Part shown: piece after piece, positions 1 through 6,637 of the stretch
Layout of the letters: each line of letters opens with the position of its first letter
Numbering within the stretch: the stretch's first letter is position 1
Origin: Alcaligenaceae bacterium
GTDB lineage: Bacteria; Pseudomonadota; Gammaproteobacteria; Burkholderiales; Burkholderiaceae
Length of the DNA stretch: 13,208 nt
Assembly: GCA_947372575.1 (NCBI GenBank)
Contig: CANBUF010000014.1
Span: forward strand, 1-13,208
Direction: 5' to 3'
Program-made: the position numbers and the translations under genes
The notes under the pieces: model-generated
What the model saw: only the letters and a program-made list of their open reading frames with translations
Told to the model about the DNA's origin: nothing
The model's database searches: none

Positions 1-212
1 GCTCTGGCCGCAAGTTTCGTTGCTCCCTTGCCATTGGCAAACAGCATCGGACAATCCTGATCCTTGACGTGTACTGACCAGATCGATTCAACGGGATTGA
101 GCCAGGAGGACTCATCCAGACGAAATCCCCGCTCTGCAAGTTTTGCCTGCATCGTTGTGATGGTTGACTCGAGGGATACGTCTTTACCTGGGATGAAACT
201 TTCTTTTTGCAT
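1..212 (-). CDS. ycaO: YcaO, ribosomal protein S12 methylthiotransferase accessory factor (N-terminal part, cut by window edge)
   Basis: The minus strand from the ATG at 212-210 encodes about 70 residues beginning MQKESFIPGKDVSLE, and continues past position 1. The stretches SWLNPVESIWSVHVKD and FANGKGATK closely match what I recall of the N-terminus of E. coli YcaO. There YcaO supports RimO in beta-methylthiolation of ribosomal protein S12, and the wider YcaO family are ATP-dependent cyclodehydratase-like enzymes. The ATP-binding core lies beyond the window, so activity cannot be judged. An AGGA at 219-216 sits very close to the start. Immediately upstream, about 46 bp away and on the same strand, is the relic of a Bug receptor gene, so the native upstream neighbour or promoter of ycaO may have been rearranged. 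The identification is by recalled similarity to the N-terminus only. Confidence 0.85.
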   Translation of the reverse strand, partial: MQKESFIPGKDVSLESTITTMQAKLAERGFRLDESSWLNPVESIWSVHVKDQDCPMLFANGKGATKLAAR

Positions 213-258
213 AAGTCCTGCTGAACGGTGGATTGTTTTGATAAAAGTTTAGAGCTTG

Positions 259-357
259 TTACTGATTTTTAATGCCTGCAGTCTTGATCACGTTGCCCCA
301 TTTAGCGAGCTCGGATATCAGACAGTCGGAAATGTCTTTGGTTGCACTATCGATCGT
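259..357 (-). pseudogene. Relic of a Bug/TctC receptor gene: last ~32 codons only
   Basis: Read on the minus strand, this stretch encodes a tail containing ELAKWGNVIKTAGIK and ending in TAA at 261-259. That is the typical C-terminus of Bug (TctC-family) periplasmic receptors. The two intact Bug tails in this window align with it: DYERWGSVVKQQGKSK at about 5365-5416 and DYARWGEVIQKAGIS at about 8248-8305. In the same frame a TAG at 360-358 precedes it, and the DNA further upstream (361-470) encodes nothing like the rest of a receptor. The other ~290 residues are therefore gone. This looks like the 3' scar of a deletion or recombination. No start codon or ribosome site serves it, so expression as a peptide is unlikely. 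Confidence 0.75.
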
Positions 358-470
358 CTAGAAATCATTTCGATTCCAAGAATACAATGAGTGCATGCAA
401 TATTCACAAAATTGGTTGCACTTTAGTGTTAAATCTTTGTTGAATAGTCCTTTCAAAATCAGGAACCCCG

Positions 471-1238
471 ATGAGTGATTCACGTTACTGGCTAATACGA
501 TTTGAAAATCAGGTACTGATTCAGGCCGAATCCGCTGAGGGTCATGTGTTCCCACTGGGTAAAGCCGCTGACTTTGGTGATCGTCCAGATGCCTTGCTGG
601 TGGGGCAGTGGCGCGGTCAGCCTTGCTATGCAATTGATGCAGATTTGCTGCCAGAGCACATTCCAGGTGAGTTGATGCCTGTGCGCAGTTTGTTCGGTGC
701 GGTTGGCGAAGAGGCCTTCACAATGGCTGGGCGTGCGACACAGCTGATGGATTGGCAAAAAAATCACAAATTCTGTGGCCGTTGCGGCACCATCAATATT
801 AAAAAAACGACCGAATTCGGTATGGAATGTCCTGCCTGCAGACTGATTTCTTATCCCCGTATTTCACCTGCGGTGATGGTGTTGATCCGGCGTGGGAATG
901 AATTGCTGCTGGCCCGTAGTCCACATTTCAAGCCAGGTGTCTTTAGTGCACTGGCCGGTTTCGTGGAGCCTGGCGAAACCCTCGAACAGTGCGCAATCCG
1001 CGAAGTGCGCGAAGAAGTGGGTGTCGAAATCACCAACCTGCGTTATTTTCAAAGTCAGCCCTGGCCTTTTCCCAATTCATTAATGCTGGCCTTTTTTGCC
1101 GATTATGTGAGTGGAGAGATTGTCCCTGAGCCTTCTGAAATTGAGGCGGCGGACTGGTTTTCGCTGGATAATCTACCAAAACTCCCAGATCCAGTCAGTA
1201 TCGCCAGGCGTTTGATTGATGCTGCGTGCGTGATGTAG
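471..1238 (+). CDS. nudC: NADH pyrophosphatase NudC (NAD-capped RNA decapping Nudix hydrolase)
   Basis: The 255-aa product is about the length of E. coli NudC (257 aa). NudC hydrolyses NADH/NAD+ to NMN(H) plus AMP and removes NAD caps from RNA 5' ends in the cytoplasm. Residues about 1-95 form the N-terminal domain. A zinc ribbon follows, with Cys102, Cys105, Cys120 and Cys123 (CGRC...CPAC). The Nudix box starts at Gly163 and is complete: Gly163, Glu169, then REVREEVG at 177-184 carrying the metal-binding glutamates. SQPWPFP at 195-201 is the NudC-subfamily signature that separates it from other Nudix enzymes. The ATG is preceded by AGGAA at 461-465 with a 5-nt gap. The gene ends 3 bp from the stop of the convergent permease gene, so the two transcripts must overlap or terminate inside each other. 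All key residues are present. Confidence 0.96.
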   Translation: MSDSRYWLIRFENQVLIQAESAEGHVFPLGKAADFGDRPDALLVGQWRGQPCYAIDADLLPEHIPGELMPVRSLFGAVGEEAFTMAGRATQLMDWQKNHKFCGRCGTINIKKTTEFGMECPACRLISYPRISPAVMVLIRRGNELLLARSPHFKPGVFSALAGFVEPGETLEQCAIREVREEVGVEITNLRYFQSQPWPFPNSLMLAFFADYVSGEIVPEPSEIEAADWFSLDNLPKLPDPVSIARRLIDAACVM

Positions 1239-1241
1239 GTT

Positions 1242-2054
1242 TTATACCAGTGCCTTGATCATCATTGTGCAGGCAACGCATAAAGAAAAAATCGCAAAGA
1301 ACTGTTGCAGCCTTGGCCCGGATATCCTTTTGGAGATCCGTTGACCGCTCAGCATACCGGCCAAGGCACCGGAGGCAAAGGGAATGGCTATTGGCCAGAG
1401 CATCTTGCCAGTCAACGAGGCGATTGCAACATTGCCAAAGGAAACAATGGTCAGAACCCCTAATGATGTGGCGACGATTGACTGAACCGGCAAGTCGGTG
1501 AATCGTTTGAGCGAAGGAACGATAATGAAGCCGCCACCGACGCCCAGCAGACCCGAAAAAAATCCTGCCAGCGCACCTGCAAACGCCAGTGACCTCGCAC
1601 ACGGTACAGTCCACATGAGTTTGCCGATGGATTGGTTGAGCTGACAGGGTGGCGGGCGTAATGTTTTTTTACGCGTACCCTGCATCTCCCTATACGCGGC
1701 AATGAGTAATCGCGTCGAGACAATCATCAGAATGCTGGCAAAACCAATCGAAAAAGGTTGGTTGGGAATTCTCTGCGCAAGCCAGATGCCGAGTGGCGAG
1801 AGAATCAAGCCGAACAAGGCAATAAATGAAGCAGCGCGATAGCGCAATATGCCTGCTCGCAGCCCCAGCAATCCACCGATTGCAGAGGCAAGGCACACCG
1901 CAAGCAAGCCAATAGGGCCAGCCTGAGGGACCGTAAGATGCAGACCAAATCCGAGTAAGGGAACCGATAATATGGCGCCTCCGGCACCTGTCAGGGATAA
2001 CAGAAATCCAACCACTCCTCCGAGGCCAATGCTAATCAGTTGTGATGTGTCCAA
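1242..2054 (-). CDS. TauE/SafE-family membrane permease (probable sulfite/sulfur-anion exporter)
   Basis: This 270-aa, strongly hydrophobic protein has two related halves. GFLLSLTGAGGAILSVP at about 16-32 and GFFSGLLGVGGGFIIVP at about 164-180 are the duplicated glycine-rich motifs of the TauE/SafE family. They are separated by a polar loop at about 121-150 (YREMQGTRKK...). Seven to eight membrane segments seem likely. Family members export sulfite, sulfoacetate or related anions, or move carboxylates; the substrate here is inferred from context only. The start is TTG at 2054-2052. An in-frame stop lies just upstream with no ATG between, and AGGA at 2065-2062 sits 7 nt before the TTG. It is transcribed away from the persulfide-dioxygenase-like gene across an 89-bp AT-rich gap, an arrangement that supports a joint role in sulfur stress. 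Confidence 0.88.
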   Translation of the reverse strand: MDTSQLISIGLGGVVGFLLSLTGAGGAILSVPLLGFGLHLTVPQAGPIGLLAVCLASAIGGLLGLRAGILRYRAASFIALFGLILSPLGIWLAQRIPNQPFSIGFASILMIVSTRLLIAAYREMQGTRKKTLRPPPCQLNQSIGKLMWTVPCARSLAFAGALAGFFSGLLGVGGGFIIVPSLKRFTDLPVQSIVATSLGVLTIVSFGNVAIASLTGKMLWPIAIPFASGALAGMLSGQRISKRISGPRLQQFFAIFSLCVACTMMIKALV

Positions 2055-2061
2055 GTTTTGA

Positions 2062-2065
2062 TCCT
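2062..2065 (-). promoter_or_regulatory. Ribosome binding site supporting a TTG start
   Basis: AGGA (minus strand) lies 7 nt before the TTG at 2054-2052 of the TauE/SafE gene. With an in-frame TAG not far upstream and no in-frame ATG between, this site decides the unusual start codon. Confidence 0.6.
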
Positions 2066-2070
2066 GGTTG

Positions 2071-2130
2071 TTATGCTATTTAGTTATATGCATATATCAT
2101 TAGGTAATATACAATATGCTTTCAAGCTAT
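2071..2130. promoter_or_regulatory. Divergent promoter/operator region between permease and persulfide dioxygenase-like gene
   Basis: This very AT-rich gap separates two divergent genes. It holds a perfect 12-bp palindrome, TATATGCATATA, at 2085-2096 and a second small inverted repeat, ATTA-GG-TAAT, at 2099-2108. Related gene pairs in other bacteria (the bigR/blh loci) are controlled by ArsR-type persulfide-responsive repressors that bind AT-rich palindromes. The palindromes are seen directly, whereas binding by such a repressor is inference. No -35/-10 pair stands out clearly enough to place a start site. Confidence 0.45.
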
Positions 2131-2143
2131 AGGGGATTTTTTT

Positions 2144-3004
2144 ATGTCCGTACAGATCCAATCGTTTTTTGACGCGTCGACGTGGACTTTTACCTACGTT
2201 GTCTACGAGGCGGATGATCGTCCGTGCATCATCATTGACTCGGTTCTGGACTTCGATCCCAAATCAGGTCGAACGCACACAAGTTCTGCTGATACAGTCG
2301 CTGCGTTTATCTCTCTTCACAAGCTCAAGACGCAATGGATACTGGAGACACACGCGCATGCTGACCACCTGTCTGGCGCACAGTACCTGAAACAGAAACT
2401 AGGTGGTCGGGTTGCAATTGGTGAGCATATCAAAACAGTGCAGAGTGTATTCAAAGAGGTTTTCAATCTCGAAAGCTCCTTCAACATACAAGGTGAACAG
2501 TTCGATTATCTGCTCAAGGACAACGAAACTGTTGCGTTTGGCGCGCTTTCCTTTCATTGTCTCTATGTTCCCGGTCATACGCCTGCCTGTGTCGCATACC
2601 AGGTTGCAGATGCGATCTTTGTAGGTGATACGCTGTTTATGCCTGATGTTGGCTCAGCACGGTGTGATTTTCCGGGTGGGGACGCCCGTGCCTTATACCG
2701 CTCAGCACACAAAATTCTCAGTTATCCGCCTCAAACCCGTTTGTTCATGTGCCACGACTATCCTCCGGCTGGGCGTGAGGTCAGAGCGGAAACTTCCATT
2801 GCCGAAGAGAAACAATTCAATATTCATTTGAAGGATGGTATCGCCGAGTCAGATTTTGTTGAAATGCGGACTAAAAGGGATGCAACACTGGAAATGCCAG
2901 TGCTGATTCTGCCCGCAGTACAAGTCAATATCCGTGCCGGCGCGATGCCACCTAAAGCAAGTAATGGCATCTCTTACCTGAAAATCCCGCTCAACGCGCT
3001 GTAG
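2144..3004 (+). CDS. MBL-fold persulfide dioxygenase-like (ETHE1/Blh type) hydrolase
   Basis: The 286-aa product is a metallo-beta-lactamase-fold protein. It shows the metal motif H70-A-H72-A-D74-H75, then His145 (GHT), Asp162 (GDTLF) and His204 (CHDY). GSARCDFPGGD at 170-180 is typical of the persulfide dioxygenase branch, which oxidises glutathione persulfide to sulfite with a mononuclear iron, rather than of glyoxalase II or lactonases. No signal peptide is visible, so it should be cytoplasmic. A strong AGGGGA at 2131-2136 precedes the ATG. No rhodanese domain is attached. Together with the divergent TauE/SafE exporter it suggests sulfide/persulfide oxidation followed by sulfite export, as known from Blh-containing loci. 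Exact substrate and gene name are left open because Blh and PDO proteins overlap in sequence. Confidence 0.85.
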   Translation: MSVQIQSFFDASTWTFTYVVYEADDRPCIIIDSVLDFDPKSGRTHTSSADTVAAFISLHKLKTQWILETHAHADHLSGAQYLKQKLGGRVAIGEHIKTVQSVFKEVFNLESSFNIQGEQFDYLLKDNETVAFGALSFHCLYVPGHTPACVAYQVADAIFVGDTLFMPDVGSARCDFPGGDARALYRSAHKILSYPPQTRLFMCHDYPPAGREVRAETSIAEEKQFNIHLKDGIAESDFVEMRTKRDATLEMPVLILPAVQVNIRAGAMPPKASNGISYLKIPLNAL

Positions 3005-3136
3005 GCACGGATCGCGCAGCGTGCCGAGACAAGTCCCGTGCGAGGATTTAATAGCATTTTTATTGACCGATCTCGACGCTTAGGTGATCAGACGATGTAT
3101 ATTGACCTGAGCTTCAACCGATAGTTTCAATATAGA
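3005..3136. other. 132-bp intergenic stretch, no gene found
   Basis: GGCACG at 3004-3009 can pair with CGTGCC at 3020-3025, or GCACGG at 3005-3010 with CCGTGC at 3036-3041. Both are short and neither is followed by a T-run, so at best this is a weak attenuating structure after the dioxygenase gene. Two TTGACC hexamers (3063 and 3102) have no good -10 partner at the normal distance. Confidence 0.3.
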
Positions 3137-3145
3137 GTGATTCAA

Positions 3146-3430
3146 ATGTCTGTCAATAAATTTATGCGTGCTGTTGCACTGACCGTGCTGTGTGGTGCCT
3201 CTGTTGTGACGAGTGCCTATGCAGCGGATGCCCCGTTGACGGGTCAAGCTAAAGAGATCGCAGATCGATTCAAAGCTGCGGATAAAAACCATGATGGCAA
3301 ACTGACCCTCGAAGAGGCTAAAGCTGGTATGCCCCGGATTGCTGCAGCCTTCAGCAAGATTGATGTCGATAACAGGGGCTACCTGACGCTTGACCAAATT
3401 CAGGAAGTTGCTGCCAACGCAGAGAAATAA
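3146..3430 (+). CDS. Small exported EF-hand calcium-binding protein
   Basis: From the ATG at 3146 the product is 94 aa. Residues 1-26 form a Sec signal peptide with a likely AYA|AD cut after residue 26, so the mature protein (about 68 aa) is periplasmic or secreted. The mature part is an EF-hand pair. Loop 1 (46-57, DKNHDGKLTLEE) is fully canonical for Ca2+. Loop 2 (73-84, DVDNRGYLTLDQ) has Arg at loop position 5 and Gln at position 12, where Asp/Asn/Ser and Glu are expected, so it may bind weakly or not at all. An in-frame GTG at 3137 would add three residues; I prefer the ATG because the purine-rich AGAG at 3134-3137 then serves as ribosome site. The role is unknown. It stands alone between convergent and tandem neighbours and seems to be its own transcription unit. 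Confidence 0.8.
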   Translation: MSVNKFMRAVALTVLCGASVVTSAYAADAPLTGQAKEIADRFKAADKNHDGKLTLEEAKAGMPRIAAAFSKIDVDNRGYLTLDQIQEVAANAEK

Positions 3431-3440
3431 CGCTTGAATT

Positions 3441-3472
3441 GCCGTGCGTTGACTTAAATGCCAACGCACGGC
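3441..3472. terminator. 11-bp perfect hairpin between convergent genes
   Basis: GCCGTGCGTTG (3441-3451) pairs perfectly with CAACGCACGGC (3462-3472) around a 10-nt loop. It sits 10 bp after the EF-hand stop and 41 bp from the stop of the convergent crotonase gene, an ideal position for a bidirectional stop signal. Neither strand has a T-run after the stem, so it is not a textbook intrinsic terminator. It may stop or protect both 3' ends. Confidence 0.55.
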
Positions 3473-3513
3473 ACTGCACCGCGTCGTGCTGAATACCTGC
3501 GCAGTACAGCGCT

Positions 3514-4299
3514 TTATTTGCCAGTAAAGTGAGCGGCGCGTTTTTCTTTCCAGGCAAGCGCGCCTTCTTTAATATCTGCCGAGCGTTCCGAGATACTCAC
3601 GGCAGCACGAATTTCTTCTTCGCGCACGCTGCCGCGCGCAATCAGATTCAGATGTTTCTTGATGCCCAGCAACGCAAGGGGCGCCATGCTTGCGATCTGT
3701 TCACTCAATTCGTCTACACGAACGCGTAATTGTTCAGGTTCAACGATTTCGTTCAGGAACCCAATTGCAAGCATTTCCTTGGATTCGATTTTTTCACTAG
3801 TGAGGAATAATCGCTTGGCCTGATTCAGGCCCAGTCGGGTGATGTAGCGCACCATGCCGCCAGGATAAAAATGCAGACCGAGTCTGGCCGCTGGCATGAA
3901 CATGTTTGCACTAGGTACGCCGAGCCTGAAATCACAAGCCAGACTCAAGTCAGTCCCACCTCCGTACACGCCGCCGTTAATTGCTGCGATGGTCACGGGT
4001 CGTGCACCTTCGATCAGGTCGACGGTATCGCCAAAATAGGTCGATGACGGTGCAGACTCTGCTGCCAGTGACGAAATATCGTAGCCGCTGCAAAAGTACT
4101 TACCATCCGCGATAAACCTCAGTACCAGGACGTCTTCGTTGCGATTGACGACCTCGAGATGTGCCTTGATCTGATCGAGATCAACCGGGCTCAATCGGTT
4201 GGCATAAGCCGTATTACGAAACCTGATTGTGGCGATACGTCCCTGGATGATCAGTTCTGGAGTGGTAGGTACATCGCTGTGAGCTAAATTAGTGGTCAT
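3514..4299 (-). CDS. Enoyl-CoA hydratase/isomerase (crotonase) family protein, atypical active site
   Basis: With the ATG at 4299-4297 the product is 261 aa, the usual crotonase size. Seen are the first oxyanion-hole segment GKYFCSGYDI (66-75), the second GGGTDLSLACDF (113-124), and the C-terminal EGALAWKEKRAAHFTGK typical of the family. The two glutamates that act as acid and base in classical hydratases are missing: the GGGCE position is Asp117, and the PE position is Ala137 (MPAARLG). It probably catalyses another crotonase reaction (isomerase, thioesterase or hydrolase type) on an acyl-CoA. The longer reading frame starting at TTG 4329-4327 is rejected because a TATACT -10-like box (4334-4329) lies across it. 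The gene is divergent from the Bug/CoA-transferase operon, which suggests use in the same pathway. Confidence 0.85.
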   Translation of the reverse strand: MTTNLAHSDVPTTPELIIQGRIATIRFRNTAYANRLSPVDLDQIKAHLEVVNRNEDVLVLRFIADGKYFCSGYDISSLAAESAPSSTYFGDTVDLIEGARPVTIAAINGGVYGGGTDLSLACDFRLGVPSANMFMPAARLGLHFYPGGMVRYITRLGLNQAKRLFLTSEKIESKEMLAIGFLNEIVEPEQLRVRVDELSEQIASMAPLALLGIKKHLNLIARGSVREEEIRAAVSISERSADIKEGALAWKEKRAAHFTGK

Positions 4300-4328
4300 C
4301 GCAGGCCGGTCGAGTAGGGGAATGCTCA

Positions 4329-4334
4329 AGTATA
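4329..4334 (-). promoter_or_regulatory. Candidate -10 box for the crotonase gene
   Basis: TATACT on the minus strand matches the sigma-70 -10 consensus at five of six bases and would start transcription about 20-25 nt before the ATG at 4299. No good -35 hexamer is found at 16-18 bp, so the promoter may need an activator. The box argues against the upstream TTG as start codon. Confidence 0.35.
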
Positions 4335-4408
4335 TTGGAATCAGCAGCGTTGCTATTGCGCCGACTGCTCGCTAAGATGGCTTTGATCCATCGTGCTGAC
4401 TTAGACGA

Positions 4409-4440
4409 TGAGACACAAAAAATTTGAGACACAGAAAATT
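4409..4440 (+). repeat. Two tandem 16-bp repeats upstream of the Bug receptor gene
   Basis: TGAGACACAAAAAATT (4409-4424) is followed directly by TGAGACACAGAAAATT (4425-4440), 15 of 16 bases identical. The repeat ends 22 bp before the GTG start at 4463 and lies in the divergent control region. The spacing of about one and a half helical turns fits repeated binding of one protein. A TATAAA-like sequence follows at 4440-4445. The core TGAGACACAA differs by one base from the half-site TGGGACACAA of the palindrome at 11223-11252. Confidence 0.6.
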
Positions 4441-4462
4441 ATAAAAAGACCGGAGACTGCTT

Positions 4463-5419
4463 GTGAAATACTGGATTGTGCTTTGTTTGCGCGCCTGTCT
4501 GGCGTGTGTCTCGGTGTGTTCGCACGCCGCTTATCCAGATCGTGCGATCCACATGGTGGTGCCCAATGCGCCGGGTGGTGGCACGGATGCCTTTGGCAGG
4601 ATCATTGCGCAAAAGCTTGGTGAGGCCTGGAATCAGACAGTCATTGTTGAAAACAAGCCAGGTGCGCAGGGAGGAATTGGCACGGCATATGGTGCAAAAG
4701 CACCTGCTGATGGATATACCCTGACAGTGGCGCTTGTCAGCAGCATGGCCGTGAATCCTTTCGTTTATCGGGATATTGGCTACGATCCTTTAAAAGACTT
4801 TGTGCCTGTTGCCGTGGGGGTCACCCAGCCTTACCTGATTGTGACCTCACCGGATGCTCCCTACAACACGCTCGCTGAGTTTGCCGCGTTTGCAAGGGCT
4901 AAGCAGCCTGCCGCGACCTACGCCTCGACTTCTTCGCAAACGGAGCTGATCGGGGTGCTGTTTCAGCTGCTGATCGACACAAAGTTACTTTATATCCCGT
5001 ATAAAAATGCCAGTACCGCAGTGGTTGAGCTTTCACGTGGGGATGTGGACATGATGGTGGCGAGCCTGCCTTCGGCGATTCCGCTGATCCATGCGGGCAA
5101 ACTCAAACCACTGGCGGTGACGGGTCACAAACGCGTGGACGCGTTGCCTGGGGTGTTGAGTGCAACCGAATCCGGATATCCCGAGTTTGACCCCGGTGGC
5201 TGGTATGGCATCGTGGCGCCCACGGGCACCCCGCCCGAGATCGTCACGCAGTTGAATGACCAGATCAATCTTATTCTCGAGATGCCAGACGTCCGGCAAT
5301 CGCTCGTGGCCGCCGGTTTTGAAGTCACACACGGCACACCAGACGATTTCGCAAAAATGATTCGCAGCGACTATGAGCGCTGGGGTAGCGTGGTCAAACA
5401 ACAAGGAAAATCCAAATGA
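4463..5419 (+). CDS. Bug/TctC-family tripartite tricarboxylate receptor, Sec-exported
   Basis: The 318-aa product starts at GTG 4463 with GGAG at 4452-4455 seven nt before it. Residues 1-22 form a signal peptide (cut likely SHA|AYPDR). The mature protein shows the Bug hallmarks in order: YPDRAIHMVVPNAPGGGTD, then ENKPGAQGGIGT, APADGYTL, LLYIPYKN, GDVDMM, GGWYGIVAPTGTP, and a C-terminal RWGSVVKQQGK. These receptors are periplasmic two-lobed binding proteins for organic acids, amides or other small molecules. No TctA/TctB membrane subunits are nearby, so this is an orphan Bug, as is common in Burkholderiales, and may serve shared permeases or sensing. It overlaps the CoA-transferase start by four bases (ATGA), which ties it to a CoA-dependent catabolic pathway. 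The ligand cannot be named. Confidence 0.92.
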   Translation: MKYWIVLCLRACLACVSVCSHAAYPDRAIHMVVPNAPGGGTDAFGRIIAQKLGEAWNQTVIVENKPGAQGGIGTAYGAKAPADGYTLTVALVSSMAVNPFVYRDIGYDPLKDFVPVAVGVTQPYLIVTSPDAPYNTLAEFAAFARAKQPAATYASTSSQTELIGVLFQLLIDTKLLYIPYKNASTAVVELSRGDVDMMVASLPSAIPLIHAGKLKPLAVTGHKRVDALPGVLSATESGYPEFDPGGWYGIVAPTGTPPEIVTQLNDQINLILEMPDVRQSLVAAGFEVTHGTPDDFAKMIRSDYERWGSVVKQQGKSK

Positions 5420-6609
5420 GCAAGCCACGTAAGGGTCCTCTGGCAAGATTCAAAGTTCTGGATCTCACTCGCCTGCGCTCAGGCCCGACGGCGGTGCGTC
5501 AGTTAGGGGATTGGGGTGCTGATGTCATCAAGATCGAAACGCCCGAAGCACTTGGCGTCAGTGATGGCTTTGGCGACAGCAGGCTAGGTCCGGATTTTCA
5601 GAATCTGCACCGTAATAAGCGCAGCATGACTCTGAACCTTAAAGATCCAGCCGGTGTCGGGATCTTCAAGAAAATGGTCGAAACCGCTGATGTCGTGATT
5701 GAAAACTTCAGGCCTGATGTGAAATTCCGTCTGGGTATTGATTACGAGACACTGCGTGCAATCAATCCACGTCTTGTTTACGCGAGTGTGTCAGGGTTTG
5801 GTCAAGATGGCCCCTATGCCAATCGGCCAGGATACGACCAGATAGTGCAGGGGATGGGCGGCTTGATGGCGATCACCGGTCTACCCGGGCAGGGTCCCGT
5901 GCGTGCGGGCATCGCCTTGGCCGATTCTTCGACTGGTTTGTATTGTGCGCTCGGTATTTTGACTGCGTTGCTAGAGAGAGAGGAGTCTGGCGTCGGCCAA
6001 TGGGTGCAGACGTCGTTGCTCGAGTCGATGATCGGGATGCTGGATTTTCAGGCGGCACGATGGCTCATTGGCCATGAAGTGCCGCAACAGGCAGGCAACG
6101 ATCATCCGACTTCGATTCCGACGGGTGTATTTCCAACCTCTGACGGTCACATTAATATTGCAGGTGCGGGTGCGCAACTGATGTGGGAGCGGCTATGCAA
6201 CGCTGCTCATGCTGAGCATTTGCTTGACCGCGCCGAATACAAAACCGGCAAACTCAGGTCAGCGCATCGCGTTGAGCTGAACCGCGAGCTCTCTGAGATT
6301 ACCCGTCAGCATTCCACTCAGGAGTGGATCGAACGATTTGAGGCGGCGAGCGTGGCGTGTGGGCCGATCTACAGCATGGATCAGGTCTTTGCAGACCCCC
6401 AGACACAGCACCTCGGGATCGCGACAGGCGTGCACCATCCTGAACTGGGTGACATCCAGGTCGTCGGGCAGCCCGTGGGCTTGTCACGCACACCGAGCGA
6501 AATTCGCTCGGCCACCCCTGCGCGAGGTGAGCAGACGGATACGGTCATGCAAGAATTTGGTTATTCCCCGGAGCAAATCATGGATTTGCGCGCGCGGCTG
6601 GTGATTTGA
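5416..6609 (+). CDS. CaiB/BaiF family (class III) CoA-transferase
   Basis: The 397-aa product has the normal length and features of family III CoA-transferases. These include an N-terminal LDLTRLRSGPTAVRQLGDWGADVIKIE (12-41 region), NLHRNKRSMTLNLK, ENFRPDVKFRLGID (96-109), and RAGIALADSSTG, where Asp170 matches the catalytic aspartate (Asp169 of formyl-CoA transferase) that forms the acyl-enzyme anhydride. C-terminal GPIYSMDQVFADPQ is also typical. It should move CoA from a donor such as succinyl-CoA to a carboxylic acid in the cytoplasm. The ATG overlaps the Bug stop (ATGA), with AGGA at 5404-5407 eight nt upstream, so translation is likely coupled. The acid is presumably the ligand of the upstream receptor, but which acid is unknown. 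Formyl-CoA, carnitine, benzylsuccinate and mesaconate transferases cannot be told apart here. Confidence 0.93.
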   Translation: MSKPRKGPLARFKVLDLTRLRSGPTAVRQLGDWGADVIKIETPEALGVSDGFGDSRLGPDFQNLHRNKRSMTLNLKDPAGVGIFKKMVETADVVIENFRPDVKFRLGIDYETLRAINPRLVYASVSGFGQDGPYANRPGYDQIVQGMGGLMAITGLPGQGPVRAGIALADSSTGLYCALGILTALLEREESGVGQWVQTSLLESMIGMLDFQAARWLIGHEVPQQAGNDHPTSIPTGVFPTSDGHINIAGAGAQLMWERLCNAAHAEHLLDRAEYKTGKLRSAHRVELNRELSEITRQHSTQEWIERFEAASVACGPIYSMDQVFADPQTQHLGIATGVHHPELGDIQVVGQPVGLSRTPSEIRSATPARGEQTDTVMQEFGYSPEQIMDLRARLVI

Positions 6610-6637
6610 GTGCAGCCATGCCAAGTAGAATGTTGCT

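Noticed and set aside
64..252. 62-codon plus-strand open frame at the left edge
   Set aside because: It is antisense to ycaO, which is recognisable by sequence; the frame has no ribosome site or known motif.
394..420. Imperfect inverted repeat TGCATGCAAT / ATTGGTTGCA upstream of nudC
   Set aside because: It matches at only 8 of 10 bases in AT-rich DNA and no promoter elements fit around it, so it is not distinguishable from chance.
358..633. 91-codon minus-strand open frame overlapping the start of nudC
   Set aside because: It is mostly antisense to the well-supported nudC gene and shows no domain. Its last codons lie in intergenic DNA and it stops at the TAG just before the Bug relic.
3061..3110. 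Two TATTGACC copies (3061 and 3100) as -35 boxes for the EF-hand gene
   Set aside because: No -10-like hexamer lies 16-18 bp after either copy; TATAGA at 3131 is 23 bp from the nearer one.
4376..4392. GATGG / CCATC inverted repeat in the divergent gap before the Bug gene
   Set aside because: A 5-bp stem with a 7-nt loop is too short to support a structure or operator call.
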